Source of the DNA: Beta vulgaris subsp. vulgaris
Taxonomy: Eukaryota; Streptophyta; Magnoliopsida; Caryophyllales; Amaranthaceae
DNA length: 64,000 nucleotides
Direction: 5' to 3'
Assembly: GCF_026745355.1 (NCBI RefSeq)
Contig: NC_079206.1
Span: 39,973,779-40,037,778, forward strand
The notes below the pieces were generated by a model, which did no database searches, had not been told where the DNA came from, and saw nothing but the letters and a program-made list of their open reading frames with translations. Numbering within the stretch: the stretch's first letter is position 1; each line of letters opens with the position of its first letter. The translations under genes and the position numbers were made by a program. Of this stretch, positions 23,325 to 34,832 are shown piece after piece.

Positions 23325-23420
23325 ATTTAACTTGCACACTTATCCCGTACATATCGAAGATCAGCTTCACGTGGCAATGATTCGAACATTCTTTGTATTG
23401 TTCCGATGTTCAAAGTTGAA
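23325..23420 (-). pseudogene. Exon-like fragment of an unidentified gene
   Basis: The minus strand encodes LNIGTIQRMFESLPREADL and then RYVRDKCAS before a stop. The peptide is non-repetitive and looks like a real protein, but I do not recognise it. It lies upstream of the CBL fragment on the same strand and does not belong to the CBL N-terminus as far as I can tell. Confidence 0.3.
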
Positions 23421-24270
23421 TCTAGTGATTATAATAACTCAGTCAATCTAGGGGCATTGCATCGTTGTCATGTTATAAAAAGAACAAGGACGTATTAGGT
23501 AGACACCCTAATAAAGAGACTTCTCGTAATTACAATCCCTTAATTGTTTCAACAATTGGTTATAGAAAAATAAAATAACCATGGAAAGAACTTACATACG
23601 ATGGTCTTTATAGATGTGCATACAACTAAAAGTGTTATTAGAGACACTTCATCTAAAATAATCTTTTCAAATGTCAACCCTTGTATATCAAACCAAAAAA
23701 GTAAAAGCTTATTTTGTGTGGCGAAAAGGAAAACCAATTTCCTATACAATAAAAAAACCATAACCAAGGTTGAAGTAATTAACCGAAGAAAAAATAAGAA
23801 AATCTAAATAATTGAAATGCTGCCTTAAAAAGCACCTAGGACATCGGTCGCGTCAATAAACTAGTCTGCTTTCGATGTTTTTTGTCTGCCTTTTTCATAT
23901 TTAATTCTCTAAAAAAATGTGTTATTTGGATATAACTTAATTATCTAGAATCAAACTATACTTTTTATGAAGCTTCCTAAATACATTGATTCAATTTATA
24001 TCAATTTCAATTTATTGTTTACTATTAGGAATATTTGTCATTGTTTCTTATTTTTATAGTTACAAAGCTTCCTTGTTTCTGACAATTTATGCTCATAATT
24101 TCTCTTTTATTAATAATTATTAGTTGCATTCATTGAAAGAGTTGGTGAGAATCGAGTGATATAGGTTCGAACTACATGTTGGAACATACATGAAAGGTTC
24201 GGAAAAAAACAAGCTAAGCTAGCTCCATACAAGAGCAATCCAAGCTTAGTCGTAAGTTCTAATCAATTAC
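23421..24270. other. AT-rich region, nothing identified
   Basis: Only short reading frames. A GGTTCGAAC motif near 24165-24175 resembles an RNA polymerase III B box, but no matching A box is seen at the right distance. Confidence 0.35.
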
Positions 24271-24447
24271 GCCCCGTTTGGTTAGCGGTAATAAATTTTA
24301 GTAGTGGTAATGATTTTTAGTGCAAATTTATGAAGGCATTTCCATACCATATCAATGGTAATGCTACTTTATCCTAAAACATTTATTTTCTTCCCAAAAT
24401 TCATTATCATCCATTACCACATGGGAAAGTGGTATTGGGTGGTAAAC
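24271..24447. mobile_element. Possible MITE at the truncated LTR edge
   Basis: Begins GCCCCGTTTGGTTAGCGGTAAT, a terminus common to plant hAT/Harbinger MITEs, and ends GGTATTGGGTGGTAAACAG, with TGGTAATG motifs in both orientations between. The terminal match is imperfect. It interrupts or replaces the 5' part of the LTR that starts at 24450. Confidence 0.4.
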
Positions 24448-24449
24448 AG

Positions 24450-25042
24450 AAGACGGTTAAGATTTGAATAAAAGATGACTCAAATTTATTCCAAGTAAGC
24501 ACAAAAGTTACATAACACATTTCTCTATAAATAGAGGAACGATCATCAAGCAGAAAACAACGAACAACACACAACTCGCATTTACTCTCTTCTTAGTGTA
24601 GCCTAGCCTTAATCTAGCCAATTCCCTTCTGGGGTTACAGTTTAGTTCCTTAGACTTGGAACATGTTCTGGCGCCAAGTTTTGTAATTCTTCAATTGAAG
24701 CAAGAAACCATGGAGGTAACATTCTTCGTGCTTTCCCTTTAGTTATCCAGCCTGTCTTATCCTTTTATGTGTTGCAAAATCTTTCTTAAAGTTTGTGGTA
24801 TGTATAGGAATGTTTTGTTGTAATAAAAAGATTAATCATTGCATGCTCTATTTATTGCTTTTCGCCTGAATTTCATAGGTGTTGTAGTTTAATCATTAAT
24901 TAAATTGCAGCAAAGTAAGTTAGCAAGGTTTAATCTAATTAAAACCCGTAGGGACTAAGCCTCTCGTGGCATTTAATATCAAACTATTATTGGATGTGCA
25001 TTGACTTGTTTGCAAGGTCAACAAACTAATTTTGCACTAACA
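24450..25042 (+). mobile_element. 5'-truncated LTR, copy 1 of the R family
   Basis: Matches the complete LTR at 33999-34832 from its inner AAGACGGTT(A/G)AGATTTGAA motif to the CA end (TTTGCACTAACA). It contains a TATA box in CTCTATAAATAGAGG near 24522-24536. The first roughly 250 bases of the LTR are missing. After the end follows a leader (TTTTTTGGCGATGACAGTGG) at the primer-binding position. Confidence 0.8.
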
Positions 25043-25705
25043 AATTTTTTGGCGATGACAGTGGGAGGAGAAGATTCATAATCAAATTGTAAAATTTCTT
25101 CTTCATATTCTTTAACAATTTCTCTGTAAAAAACAGTTATTGTCATTTTTATTAAAAATGTCGGAAACACGTTCTAGAAAGAATAAGGAACTTGCTAAGG
25201 ATGAATCTAGTTTCCAAAACATGGAAACTAGTTCTTCAATCCCTCAAGAGACTATGGTACAATGTAACAATGGTTAACTAATTCACTATGGTCATGAAGA
25301 GTCAAGTGGAGAGATCCCACAAAGCGAGGGATGATCTCCAGGTAGTACTGATCGTGGACTTATACATCATCAAATGTATGGAAAGTTCACAGAGATAATG
25401 AAGAATTTACTGTTAAAAGCCAAAGAGAGTCAGAAATAACAATTTGATTCTAACTAAATAACTCTAGCCCATGAGTCTGCCAGACTCTTCACAAACATCC
25501 TCCAAGGAGAATATTGAAATTAACTCTAGGCAAATTGATAGGATACTCGTAGATATCATCGATACTATGACTGCAACTTTCACGACAATTTCTAAGTCTA
25601 TCGCCACTGAAATAATTACTCGCCTAGAACCACTATTCGAAAACACTATCAGTTAAACGAGAAATTAGTTAAGGCTTTAGAAAAGGTCCTGTAAAATAGA
25701 GCAAG
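25043..25705 (+). pseudogene. R1 leader and gag N-terminus
   Basis: After the leader, the reading MSETRSRKNKELAKDESSF and then METSSSIPQETMVQCNNG begins the gag region. Stops appear at about 25275 and 25330. The stretch aligns with 34833-35480 of R2. R1 is cut here by the solo LTR starting at 25706; the R2 copy preserves the uninterrupted site. Confidence 0.65.
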
Positions 25706-26093
25706 TGTAATGCACCATACACTAAGAAAATTTTATTTTTTGTAATTTCAACGATTTTAGATTATTTTGGCGGGAATATGGCGCCAACTTAGATTTGTCA
25801 AACTTTTATCATAGTCAAAATTTTATGAAATAATTTTTCTATTAAAAAATAAACAAAAACATTTAAAATGAATATTTGAATACAAGAGAAAAAAAAAATT
25901 AAAGCCATGTTATGGCCGGCCATCATGGCTGGGGGGGGGGGGTTTGATTTTTTTCATAACTCTCTAATTAAGGTGTAGGTTTTAAATCTTTGTTTGATTT
26001 CCTAATTTGTGGTGAAGGTTACTAGCTATTCTACTTTTATAAATACCCCGCACTTTAAGCCATCTTTTCCACACAAAATTTTTAGAGATTTCA

Positions 26094-26707
26094 TCTCTAC
26101 TATATAAGTTAAGTGAGGAGGAAAGGTGTCCCCCAATTAAATAACTATATTACCCTTACTTTTTTAATTACATCAATTTTGTTTAATTTTTTTAAATAAT
26201 AATGGGTAATCAATCAATCAAATTATATATGCCAATTTTAAAAACTACCATTGGAATAATTTAAAATTTTTGGTTAAGAAAAAGGAAATGCTAAAGAAGT
26301 TTACAAAAAAAACTAATTTAACAAATTCAATTGAGAATATCAAAATCCTCCATCAAAAGAAAAAAATTGGCAAAATAAAAAAAATCAACAAAATACTTCC
26401 ACAATCTTATGGTTAGGAAAAATTGCCACAACGATCATTTTAATGGGTTTATATAATTTCAATTTGTATAAGTCAATTACATAGAGGACCATAAGGTCAA
26501 ATCAAGAACTTATCTGAAATTATTTTTGCTGAAAAGAACTTCTATTAGTTGAACAAAACATATCCTTTATTGAAAAAACTGTAACTTAAACTATTATAAT
26601 GAGTTATCGCTGCATATATGCGTGTATGTAAAAGTAGGCACTCGACATTACGAAATAACACAATAAAAAAACTCGTCGTCGCACGCATCGCGTGCTTAGG
26701 AAGCTAG
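26094..26707 (+). mobile_element. Non-autonomous Helitron 1
   Basis: 614 bp between A and T, with no target duplication. 5' end TCTCTACTATATAAG, 3' end CTAG. A short GC-rich hairpin (GCACGCATCGCGTGC) lies 11 bases before the CTAG. The same ends occur in the element at 52690-53225. No Rep/helicase is encoded. It lies inside the Tekay-like solo LTR, so it is younger than that LTR. Confidence 0.85.
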
Positions 26708-27429
26708 TACTCTCTTACTTCAAGGTTCTTCTTTATCTTCTTATATTCTAGTTTTATATTTCCTATTCAAGTTCTAATTTTTTTGGGTTAAGAAAAATTT
26801 CCATGTTTCTTACTCAAAAATATTATGTTCATGATAGGATATTCATGTTTAAATTCATGATTTAGTTCATGTGATAGGTTAATTATCAGATTTTTATATT
26901 ATTGGTTTGTTAGGAAATCGTTCAAGATTAAGACTAAGTGGAGATACTAGTATACTTTTTGTGCAAGATCAAGGTACGTTATGTAGCTAGATCTTTTGAA
27001 CTGTGGTTTTATGTGACAAAGTTGTTTATTAATTACTTGTTGGATTCAGAAATTTGGTTTATAATGATTAGAATATTTTATTATTCACTCTTGGAAGTGA
27101 AAAGAAAGAATGATTTTATCAATCATTTTTATATGTGGAAGTTTTTTTTATCCTTTTTGGAAAATTAAATTATTTTTATAAGGAAAAGTTGATTGGTTTT
27201 TATGAACTTTGAATGTTCAAAAAGTTGTTTATGAGGAAATGAGGTTTGATCATGACTTACAAGTCATATTATTATTATTTCCGCTTGATTAACATCAAGA
27301 GTTTCAAAGTCCACATGGTGACAATTATAGTTACGCCATGATATAGCTCCGTGATGAGATGACTAGCTTGGGGGCGTGCACACTTAGCGAAATAGAAGGG
27401 AAGATAAGAAGAGTAATTCTTTTCAAGAT

Positions 27430-27645
27430 TTTTTTTAAACCAAGTTGTTTGGAGAGAGTTTGTTCTTAAAAGGTTATTATTTGAATTATTATTCAAGTGC
27501 CTGGAAAGAGTTTGTTCCTAAAATGTTATTCTTTAATTATTATTAAAGTGTTTGGAAAGAGTTTGTTTTAAAAGGTTATTCGTGATTGTTATTAAATGTT
27601 TGAAAATAGTTTATTCTTAAAGAGTTATTTTTGAATTATTAGTGA
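27430..27645. repeat. Four imperfect tandem repeats in the solo LTR
   Basis: A unit of about 55-60 bases containing GGAAAGAGTTTGTT followed by TTAAAAGGTTATT and TGAATTATTATT recurs about four times with drift. Confidence 0.6.
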
Positions 27646-28063
27646 TATAGTTTTCCAAATGAAAAATGTAATTGCGAACTAACAAATGTGTTACTTATCT
27701 AGTACATTTCGTACTCAGTTTTATACTGACATTTATTTCCTTTTTCCTATTTGGCTTTGCCCTGTTTACCTTTTTGCTATGCAATTTTGCAGGTGAATTT
27801 TGGATGTACATGGGATCATACTAACAACGGAATCTTCACCTTGATTAGGGTGTTTTATTTATATCGAATATTGAGACAATATTTTCTTTTATTAATACGA
27901 AGGATTATTTTTTTTGGTTAAAGTCTTACGCTGCAAGTTATTTTTGTTAGTTAATAGTTAGTTGCCGAAAACGTGTTATTGACGTTGCGGTAATACTCCT
28001 AAATTACTCAAATATTATATACTAAATTATTCATTTTAAAGCGAGTAATGTGGAAGTGTTACA

Positions 28064-30225
28064 ACAAGGGGAAGTTGTGGCACAATGCCAGATATTCTTC
28101 CAATAATTTCCCTCCAAGGGTACATATCTCCCATCCTGAAACTAGAGATCCACTTATCTCAAGTGATCCACAAACATCCTCCCGTTAGCACTAAACAAGG
28201 GCAATACCCTTGAGCCATGGAGAAGATAATCATGGAAACCTTAGGAGAAGTGATGGAATGGCAGCGGGCGTGGATCCATGCGTATGCACATCAAAAGGAG
28301 GATAGAGCTAGGAGAGGTAGTTTTGTTGCAAACAAAAATAGTGCACCGTATGCATATGCGCCTCATAACCAACCAAATATGGATGAGATTCCTTCTTCAC
28401 CTGATGCTTATATCCCTCATAACCAACCAACTATGACTGGTATGCCTCATTATGGGAATATTTCGGAGTATGGCCAGCCCCAAGCTCTATTTGCCCAAGC
28501 AACTGTTTCTTATCATCAGGGGATGCCCACAAATGGACATATATTCTTACCGCAAATGGCACAAGGAGCAGCCAATCCTAATTTTATGCAACACTGGGAG
28601 ATTCCTATGGGAGGTTATCGAAATCAACCTTTCAATCCTAACCATAATCCTGCATATATCCAACCAGGATGCGTGGGGAATGGGAATATGGGATACCCTG
28701 GAAGGCATCAGGATCCATTGGCAACAAGTTGAGGCATTAGTCCAAAGACTAGTAGGGGATAATTCTAAGAGAAGTCAGAGGTAATTAGGTCAAAAACCTG
28801 ACCCAAAATGGATTGATAATGTTAATCCATTTCCTAGAATGTTTAAGATACTTGACTTTACATTGTTCTCATGCAACGACAGAGTCTGTGCCGAGGAACA
28901 TTTAGTTAGGTTCAATTGTCAATGTAGGGAAACAGCTGACAATGACTTCTTAAAACATAGAATGTTTTCCATGTCTCTAACCGAGACGGATTTTTGGTGG
29001 TATACCAAGTTATTATCAAATTATATCCTCTCCTGGTAGGACATGCAAGTTTAATTTACAAAAAACTTTGCAGCCACTAAACCCCGAGTAACCCTAAGTG
29101 ATCTGGCCAGAATCCAACAAAAGCTAGGAGAGTCTATAGAAGACTACCTATCTGGATCCAAAATGGCTAATATTATGTCTCATGTTAGCATTCCTGAAAG
29201 AGAGTTTGTACAAATGGCTCAACAAAGAATGTCAATTCGGTTTCGAAAAAGGTTCGATAGTCATGTCTTTGGCGATTTTGTTTAATTAGAAGAATTAGTT
29301 GTAAGATATGAGAGAATCCTACATGCTGGAAGTGCCGCAAGGCACCAAAGTTTCTTCTCGTAGAATGATAAGCCCTTCCACTTTGAAACTGCACAAGAAG
29401 TGGATGTGGCATAAATCATTCATGGAGTACCTTGTAATTGTTCGCCTTTAGGGATTAAAGAGTTTCGAGCGCTAAAGGATTTGAAATTTGGGCAAAAGAG
29501 GACATATACATTATCTAACAAAAAGATAAAACTGGTCAGAAGGCATCAAGTAAGAACTGATGAGGAAGTTAAGGGTAAAAAATACTGCAAATGGCATGAT
29601 GCAGTAACTCATGACACTTTTGAATACATCTCTTTAAGAAATAAAATCGATGAAGGAATTGATAAGAAAAATATTATGTTTCCTGATGATGAAGATGTTA
29701 ATGTAGTTGGAGTAAACGAACCATTTAAACTATTTTGTTGTATGGTAGAGACTAATAATGTGGAATGGACGAACCATTTGAACTATTATGTGGTATGGTA
29801 GAGCCTAATAATGTTTTTATTGTTACCTTGCCGACATCTCAAGCTACTGAAATAGGTAACCAACTCTTCAATAGATTGCTTGATGAAGGAATCTTTGTTA
29901 TGCCAAAGATAGCTGATGAAGAAGGATTGAAAGATATGTGCAGATGGCATATGAATAGGTCACATGCAATAGGACATGCTAGGTATTCATAAGATTCCTA
30001 ACTAGGCAACTAAGTCTCAAGAGACTGGTTGTCTCATAAATGGAACATCATGAAATAAAGGCCAACTTAGCCAAAGTTAAGGCCCCTGTTCATTCCAACC
30101 AAGCTCCAAGCCTGGTGATGCCTGAGGAAAGAGCTAAGACCTATAAAGAGGCTGCTAAAAAATTCTCATTGCGAACCAAGGCAATAAAAGGCTTGAAGGC
30201 TCTAAGGAATTGAATGTTCTCTCAT
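28064..30225 (+). pseudogene. R1 gag region
   Basis: A 171-codon Pro/Gln/Asn/Tyr-rich segment (28217-28732, repeats of (Y/I)APHNQP and PHNQPTM) precedes the gag core: FNCQCRETADNDFLKHRMF, then SMSLTETDFWWYTKL, then RVTLSDLARIQQKLGESIED. This is the Retrotrans_gag pattern of plant Ty3/gypsy elements. Stops interrupt it at about 28733, 29039, 29283 and later. A segment duplicated in tandem near 29700-29810 encodes EPFKLFCCMVE / EPFELLCGMVE. The Pro-rich segment is absent from R2. Confidence 0.75.
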
Positions 30226-31482
30226 CACTAGGGGAAAAAAAAGGAAGGGTTGCGGAGGAAGGGCTGCGCTTTTTCTAAAAGCGCAACCCTACTAGTGAAG
30301 GGCTGCGCTTTTGTACAAAAGCGCAGCCCTACACAGCAGAAGGGCTGCGCTTTTTTATAAAAGCGCAACCCTTCACTTAGTAGGGCTGCGCTTTTAGAAA
30401 AAGTGCAGCCCTTCTTACTTCAGAAGGGCTGCGCTTTTGAAGAAAAGCGCAGCCCTTCTTAAAAAAATTTGAAAAATTCATCTTCGCGGGCTTCAAATAT
30501 TAAGCGGGATTCGTCAAATATATTATCCCTCATTCTCTCTCCTCTCTCACGTCCCTCATTATCCCTCATTCTCTCTCCTCTCTCTCATCCTCTCTTCTCT
30601 CTCAAAAACTCCCATAAACGTTTGCGACAAAAACCATGAAATGATTTGCACTAAACATGCCGACGGAGTCCGATTGCCTATTGTGATACCTTTTCGGAAG
30701 CGAAACGGGCAACCGAGTCAAACTCACCGCTGTGCCGTGACGTTTAGGCTTTTTAAGCCATTCGAGTTTGTTTAAGCCTCCAAATAGGCATTTTATGTTT
30801 TTCCGAATTTTTTTTCCCCCTTAAATTATGTATTAGGATTTTGTTTTATGTATTTAAACATTATTAGGTTAATGTTTGGAGGTAGTTCTTGTATTTTCAG
30901 ATCTATAATGTTCTTGTATACTTCTCTTTGTTTATTTTGATTAATGTTCTTGTATACTTCTCTTTGTTTTGATTAATGTTCTTGTACTTCTCTTTGTTTT
31001 GATTAATGTTCTTGTATTTTCATCTTTGTTTTGATTAATGTTCTTGTATTTCCAGATCTATAATTTCTTCTCTTCTGTATATTAGTTTTTGTTCCTTTTT
31101 TTCATTTTCGTTTCATTCTTTTTTTTGTTTTGGGTTTAGTATTTTCGTTTCGTTTCTCTTCTCTTCTGTTTAATTTCAAAAAATGTGAGATTATGAGTAA
31201 AAAAATGTCAAAAAAATTTTATTTTTTTTTAAATATTTTTTTTGGTAGGAAGGGCTGCGCTAGTTAGGAAAAAGCGCAGCCCTTCTAGCTTAGAAGGGCT
31301 GCGCTTTTTCCTAACTAGCGCAGCCCTTCTAAGCTAGAAGGGTTGCGCTTTTTCCTAAGTAGCGCAACCCTTCTAGCTTAAGGGCTGCGCTTTTCTAGCG
31401 TAACCCTACTTAAAAAGTGAAGGGCTGCTACTGAAAGGGCTGCTGTCAAAAAGCGCAGCCCTTCTTCATTTTTCCACTAGTG
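30226..31482. mobile_element. Non-autonomous CACTA element with CAT duplication
   Basis: 1257 bp. Left end CACTAGGGGAAAAAAAAGG, right end (inverted) CACTAGTGGAAAAATGAAG. Flanked by CAT at 30223-30225 and 31483-31485. Subterminal zones at 30240-30470 and 31245-31465 are packed with palindromic copies of AGGGCTGCGCTTTT and its complement. The middle has a CT-rich leader-like tract and repeats of TGATTAATGTTCTTGTA (30900-31050). Without the element and one CAT, the host sequence matches R2 at about 37150. Confidence 0.92.
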
Positions 31483-31982
31483 CATTATGCATATAGGCTA
31501 ACCTTTGGAAATGGTTAGAACTCAAATCATTTCAAAAATCCTGCCTATGTACCTTCTTATCAGCGCCAACTCCAGAAAAGGTCAAGAAGTCAAGGACAAA
31601 CTAAAAGCAAAGGTCTCAAGTCACGCCCTTCCTCAAAAGGAAAAGAAAGGAACTAAGTCAAACTCATGTGCCCGAAATTCATAAACGAAGGGTAAAGTCC
31701 ATCGGGACCAAGGAGATATAAAGATCAAATAAGTAGTAAGGACATTGTCACTACAAGATGTCCAAAACTGACCTAAAATTAGGACATTAAAGATAAAAGA
31801 GCTAAGAGCAAAAGCTTCTGGAACAAGAGCTCAAATTAGCACTGAAAATGTGCAAGAGTCCCTTATTGCAAACATAAGAATTAATGAAGACGCTCTACAA
31901 GATGGTATCACTAAATTGTTGCCTTTGGAAGAGGAACAGGGTGGTGCATCATCTACAACGAATGATGGTCAACAACCTCGAA
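31483..31982 (+). pseudogene. R1 internal fragment between two CACTA elements
   Basis: Continues R1 between gag and protease. Its start (GGCTAACCTTTGGAAATGGTTAGAACTCA) aligns with R2 near 37160. The reading is full of stops. Confidence 0.6.
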
Positions 31983-33491
31983 CACTAGTAGAATAAATGC
32001 TATTTGCTGCGGTTAAAAAGTGCCCTATTGCTGCGGTTTTGGGTGCGCAGCAATTAAGAGGGCAGCAATAGGTATTAATTATATTGCTGTGGTTTTAAAC
32101 CGCAGCAATATCTACCAATATTGCTGCGGTTGTTAGTCAAAATCGCAGCAATATTATAATTTTTTATCAATTTAACACGTAATATTGCTGCGGTTTTTGG
32201 CCCAAAACCGCAGCAATATATATTTTTTATATTAAAAAACTACCCCTATTGCTGCGGTTGCTTCCTAAAAACGCAGCAATAGGTGCACATTTTAAAAAAA
32301 AAAATAAAATTTTAATATTCATACTCTTTTCAATGTTAAATGTACGTAAAACAAAAAGTAACTAAAATAAATTAATAAAACATATTAAATATGTATTGAG
32401 TAGAAAATAAAAAATTACAGTAACTAACAACAACAGTAACTTGAAAAAAAAAATACATACAAAAATTACAACACCAACTGAACAAAGTTACATACAAAAA
32501 TGAAAAAAAAAAGAAGAGAAAATCGAGCCACTACCAGTGAACACCACCGCAAACTATCGGCCAAACCGCACGATTCCGGTGCGAAGGAGGCGCAGATGAG
32601 GGATCCGGTGGTAACCGGTAGGCGAATGAGGAGCGAGGAAGGCGAGATTTTTGGGGTTTGCAAAACCTAGTGAGCAAATTACCACCACGAACCAGCAGAT
32701 AAATCGAGATTATAAAAGGGGGTAAATGTTCGAATGAAAGGAACAACGAACCAACATATAAATCTTCGAAATCAAACGGAAGGAACCACACTCTGCTTCG
32801 CTTTGCGGCTTCGTCGACGTCGGAACTTTCGCATGGCGGCTTCGTCGCCGTCGGATCGTTCGCTCGTTCGATAGCTTCGAGGGATGACGGGAGACCGACG
32901 AAAAAGAATGACCGACAATGGCGATCTGGTGTTCGTTCGATAGCTTCGAGGGATGACGAGAGACCGACGAAAAAGAGCGACCGACAGTGGCGATAGACGA
33001 CGAAAAAGAAAACGACAGCGGCGATAGATCTGTGACGGTTGAGAGGAAGAGAGAGGTTGAGAGGAAGAGAGAGGATGAGAGGTTGTGAGGAAGAGAGAGT
33101 GAGAGGAGGAAAACGGCGTGTTGGATGAGAGAGGGGGAAAAATGAGGAAAAAAACCCTAGCATATATCTTTTATACTTTTTTTTTAATTATTTTTAATGA
33201 TATTGATGCGGTTTCTGGTAGGAACCGCAGCAATATGTTAAAATATTATTTTTTAATATCATTTTAATATATAGCTGCGGTTTATGCCAAAAACCGCAGC
33301 AAAATATTTGGTCAATTAATGAACTTTTTTTCAAAAAATTTTCTATTTATACCATATTGCTGCGGTTTTAGGCCGAGACCGCAGCAATATATTTATTTTA
33401 TATTTTATCTTTCTTTTTACGTGATATATTGCTGCGAATAGGTAAAACCGCAGCAATATCACCGCAGCAAATAGCATTTATTCTACTAGTG
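31983..33491. mobile_element. Non-autonomous CACTA element with GAA duplication
   Basis: 1509 bp, flanked by GAA at 31980-31982 and 33492-33494. The 31-bp terminal inverted repeats are perfect (CACTAGTAGAATAAATGC followed by TATTTGCTGCGGT). Many palindromic units of ATTGCTGCGGTTTT and AAAACCGCAGCAAT fill both subterminal zones. A 210-codon minus-strand frame at 32531-33163 contains an internal near-duplicate (FVGLSSSLEAIER / FVGLPSSLEAIER) and low-complexity Ser/Leu stretches. It is probably a leader-derived region, not a transposase. Perfect ends suggest a recent insertion. Confidence 0.93.
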
Positions 33492-33998
33492 GAAGAGGTG
33501 ATTCTCTTATGAAAAAGACGCCAGGAAATGGCTTTAATCAGGACTATGATTTAGAGTTTGGATCTGAGGATTTGGACTTATTGGTGTCAGACAGTGACTT
33601 AACGTTAGATGGAGACGAGTGATGAATGAGCCCCAAACAAAAATGGAAGAGGGCCAAAACATATAGTGTAATGTGGTCATACTACCAACTGAGTTTAAAA
33701 AGTCAGAAGACCAAGAAGGACTCCAGACCAATACTACATCATCGGAAGATGAATTTGATAAGGAAGAGAGGACATGTAAATTTAAAATCACTTCTTCTCA
33801 AACTTGTTATCTTATTTGATTGCACCTCATAAGAATAGGCCTTATAAGACATCTCTAAAAGCTAGCCTAGAGAAATTAATTACAGATAAAATTTTTAGGT
33901 ATGTTTATGTTGATAATAAGCATACTAAAGCAAATGAAACTAATCACTAAGCAACTAAACTTAACATGAACTCTTCAATGAAAAAAGGATTAACCAAG
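33492..33998 (+). pseudogene. R1 tail: region leading into protease
   Basis: Contains TTTAAAATCACTTCTTCTC and the following sequence, aligning with R2 at 37290-37435, but stops aligning just where R2 enters the protease domain (at ACTAAAGC near 33930). All pol genes of R1 are missing, so a deletion or recombination removed them, leaving about 65 bases before the next LTR. Confidence 0.65.
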
Positions 33999-34832
33999 TG
34001 TTACCATCATTTTTAGATATACGATAGCATTTATTTGGTCATTGTATTAACCTCACAAGGTTTAATTTCGCCTAAATATGAAGGCCTAAGTAGAGCATAA
34101 AGCGCATTGGACAAAGTCAACATAAGTCAAAGTTAACGAAAGAAGACCGTCAAGACCATCAATAGATGAAAGTCAAGAATAGTAAAACTACAATTAAGTG
34201 GTTAAAGAACGATCATGAGACGGATCAACATAAGGAAGAATGTGCAAGGCTACAGTTATTCAGCACCATAAGACGGTTGAGATTTGAAACAAAGCCGATT
34301 CAAATGTTTTCCCTCCTAGTAAGCACAAAAGTTACATAACACGTTTCCCTATAGATAGAAGAACGATCATAAAGCAGAAAATAATGAACAACCATAACTC
34401 GCATTTACTCTCTTCTTAGCATAGCCTAACGTTAGTGTAGCCAACCCCTTTCTAGGATTATAGTTTAGTTCCTTACACTTAGAACATGTTCTAGCGCAAA
34501 GCAAGAAACCATGAAAGTAACAACCTTCGTGCTTTCCCTTTAATTATCCAACCATGAAAGTAACAATCTTTCTTAAAGTTTGTGGTATGTATGGGAACGT
34601 TTGGCTTTAATTAAAAGATTAATTATTGCTTGCTCTTATTATTGCATTTCGCCTGAATTTCATAGGCATTGTAGTTTAATCAATAATTAAATTGCAATAA
34701 AGTATGTTAGTAAGGTTTTACCTAATTAAAACTGGTAACCCCAAAGACTAAGCCTCATGTGGCATTCAGTATCAAACTACTAGATGTGCATTGACTTGTT
34801 TGCAACGTCAACAAACTGATTTTGCACCAACA
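33999..34832 (+). mobile_element. Complete LTR, copy 2 of the R family
   Basis: 834 bp, starting TGTTACCATC and ending TTTGCACCAACA. Matches copies at 24450-25042, 50335-51150 and (inverted) 54370-55083. It serves as the 5' LTR of R2 and also sits at the 3' edge of R1. A run GAAAAAAGGATTAACCAAG before it could be a decayed purine tract. A TATA-like CCCTATAGATAG lies near 34346. Confidence 0.82.

Larger units (their letters stand above)
25706..28063 (+). mobile_element. Solo LTR of a Tekay/Del-like chromovirus, with nested Helitron
   Basis: Starts TGTAATGCACC and ends AAGTGTTACA, the termini of Tekay/Del-type Ty3/gypsy LTRs, with a TATA box in TTTTATAAATACCCCGC at about 26035. The flanking 5-bp sequences are GCAAG and ACAAG (4 of 5 equal). 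R2 at about 35480 shows the empty site. Length without the Helitron at 26094-26707 is about 1744 bp. No internal retrotransposon genes are present, so this is the product of LTR-LTR recombination. Confidence 0.75.

Noticed and set aside
30240..30470. Regular repeats that look like a CRISPR array
   Set aside because: The units are palindromic, alternate in orientation and lack unique spacers of even length. They are CACTA subterminal repeats in a plant genome.
32531..33163. 210-codon minus-strand frame in a CACTA element
   Set aside because: Low-complexity Ser/Leu/Pro stretches, an internal duplication and no transposase motif. Treated as non-coding interior of the element.
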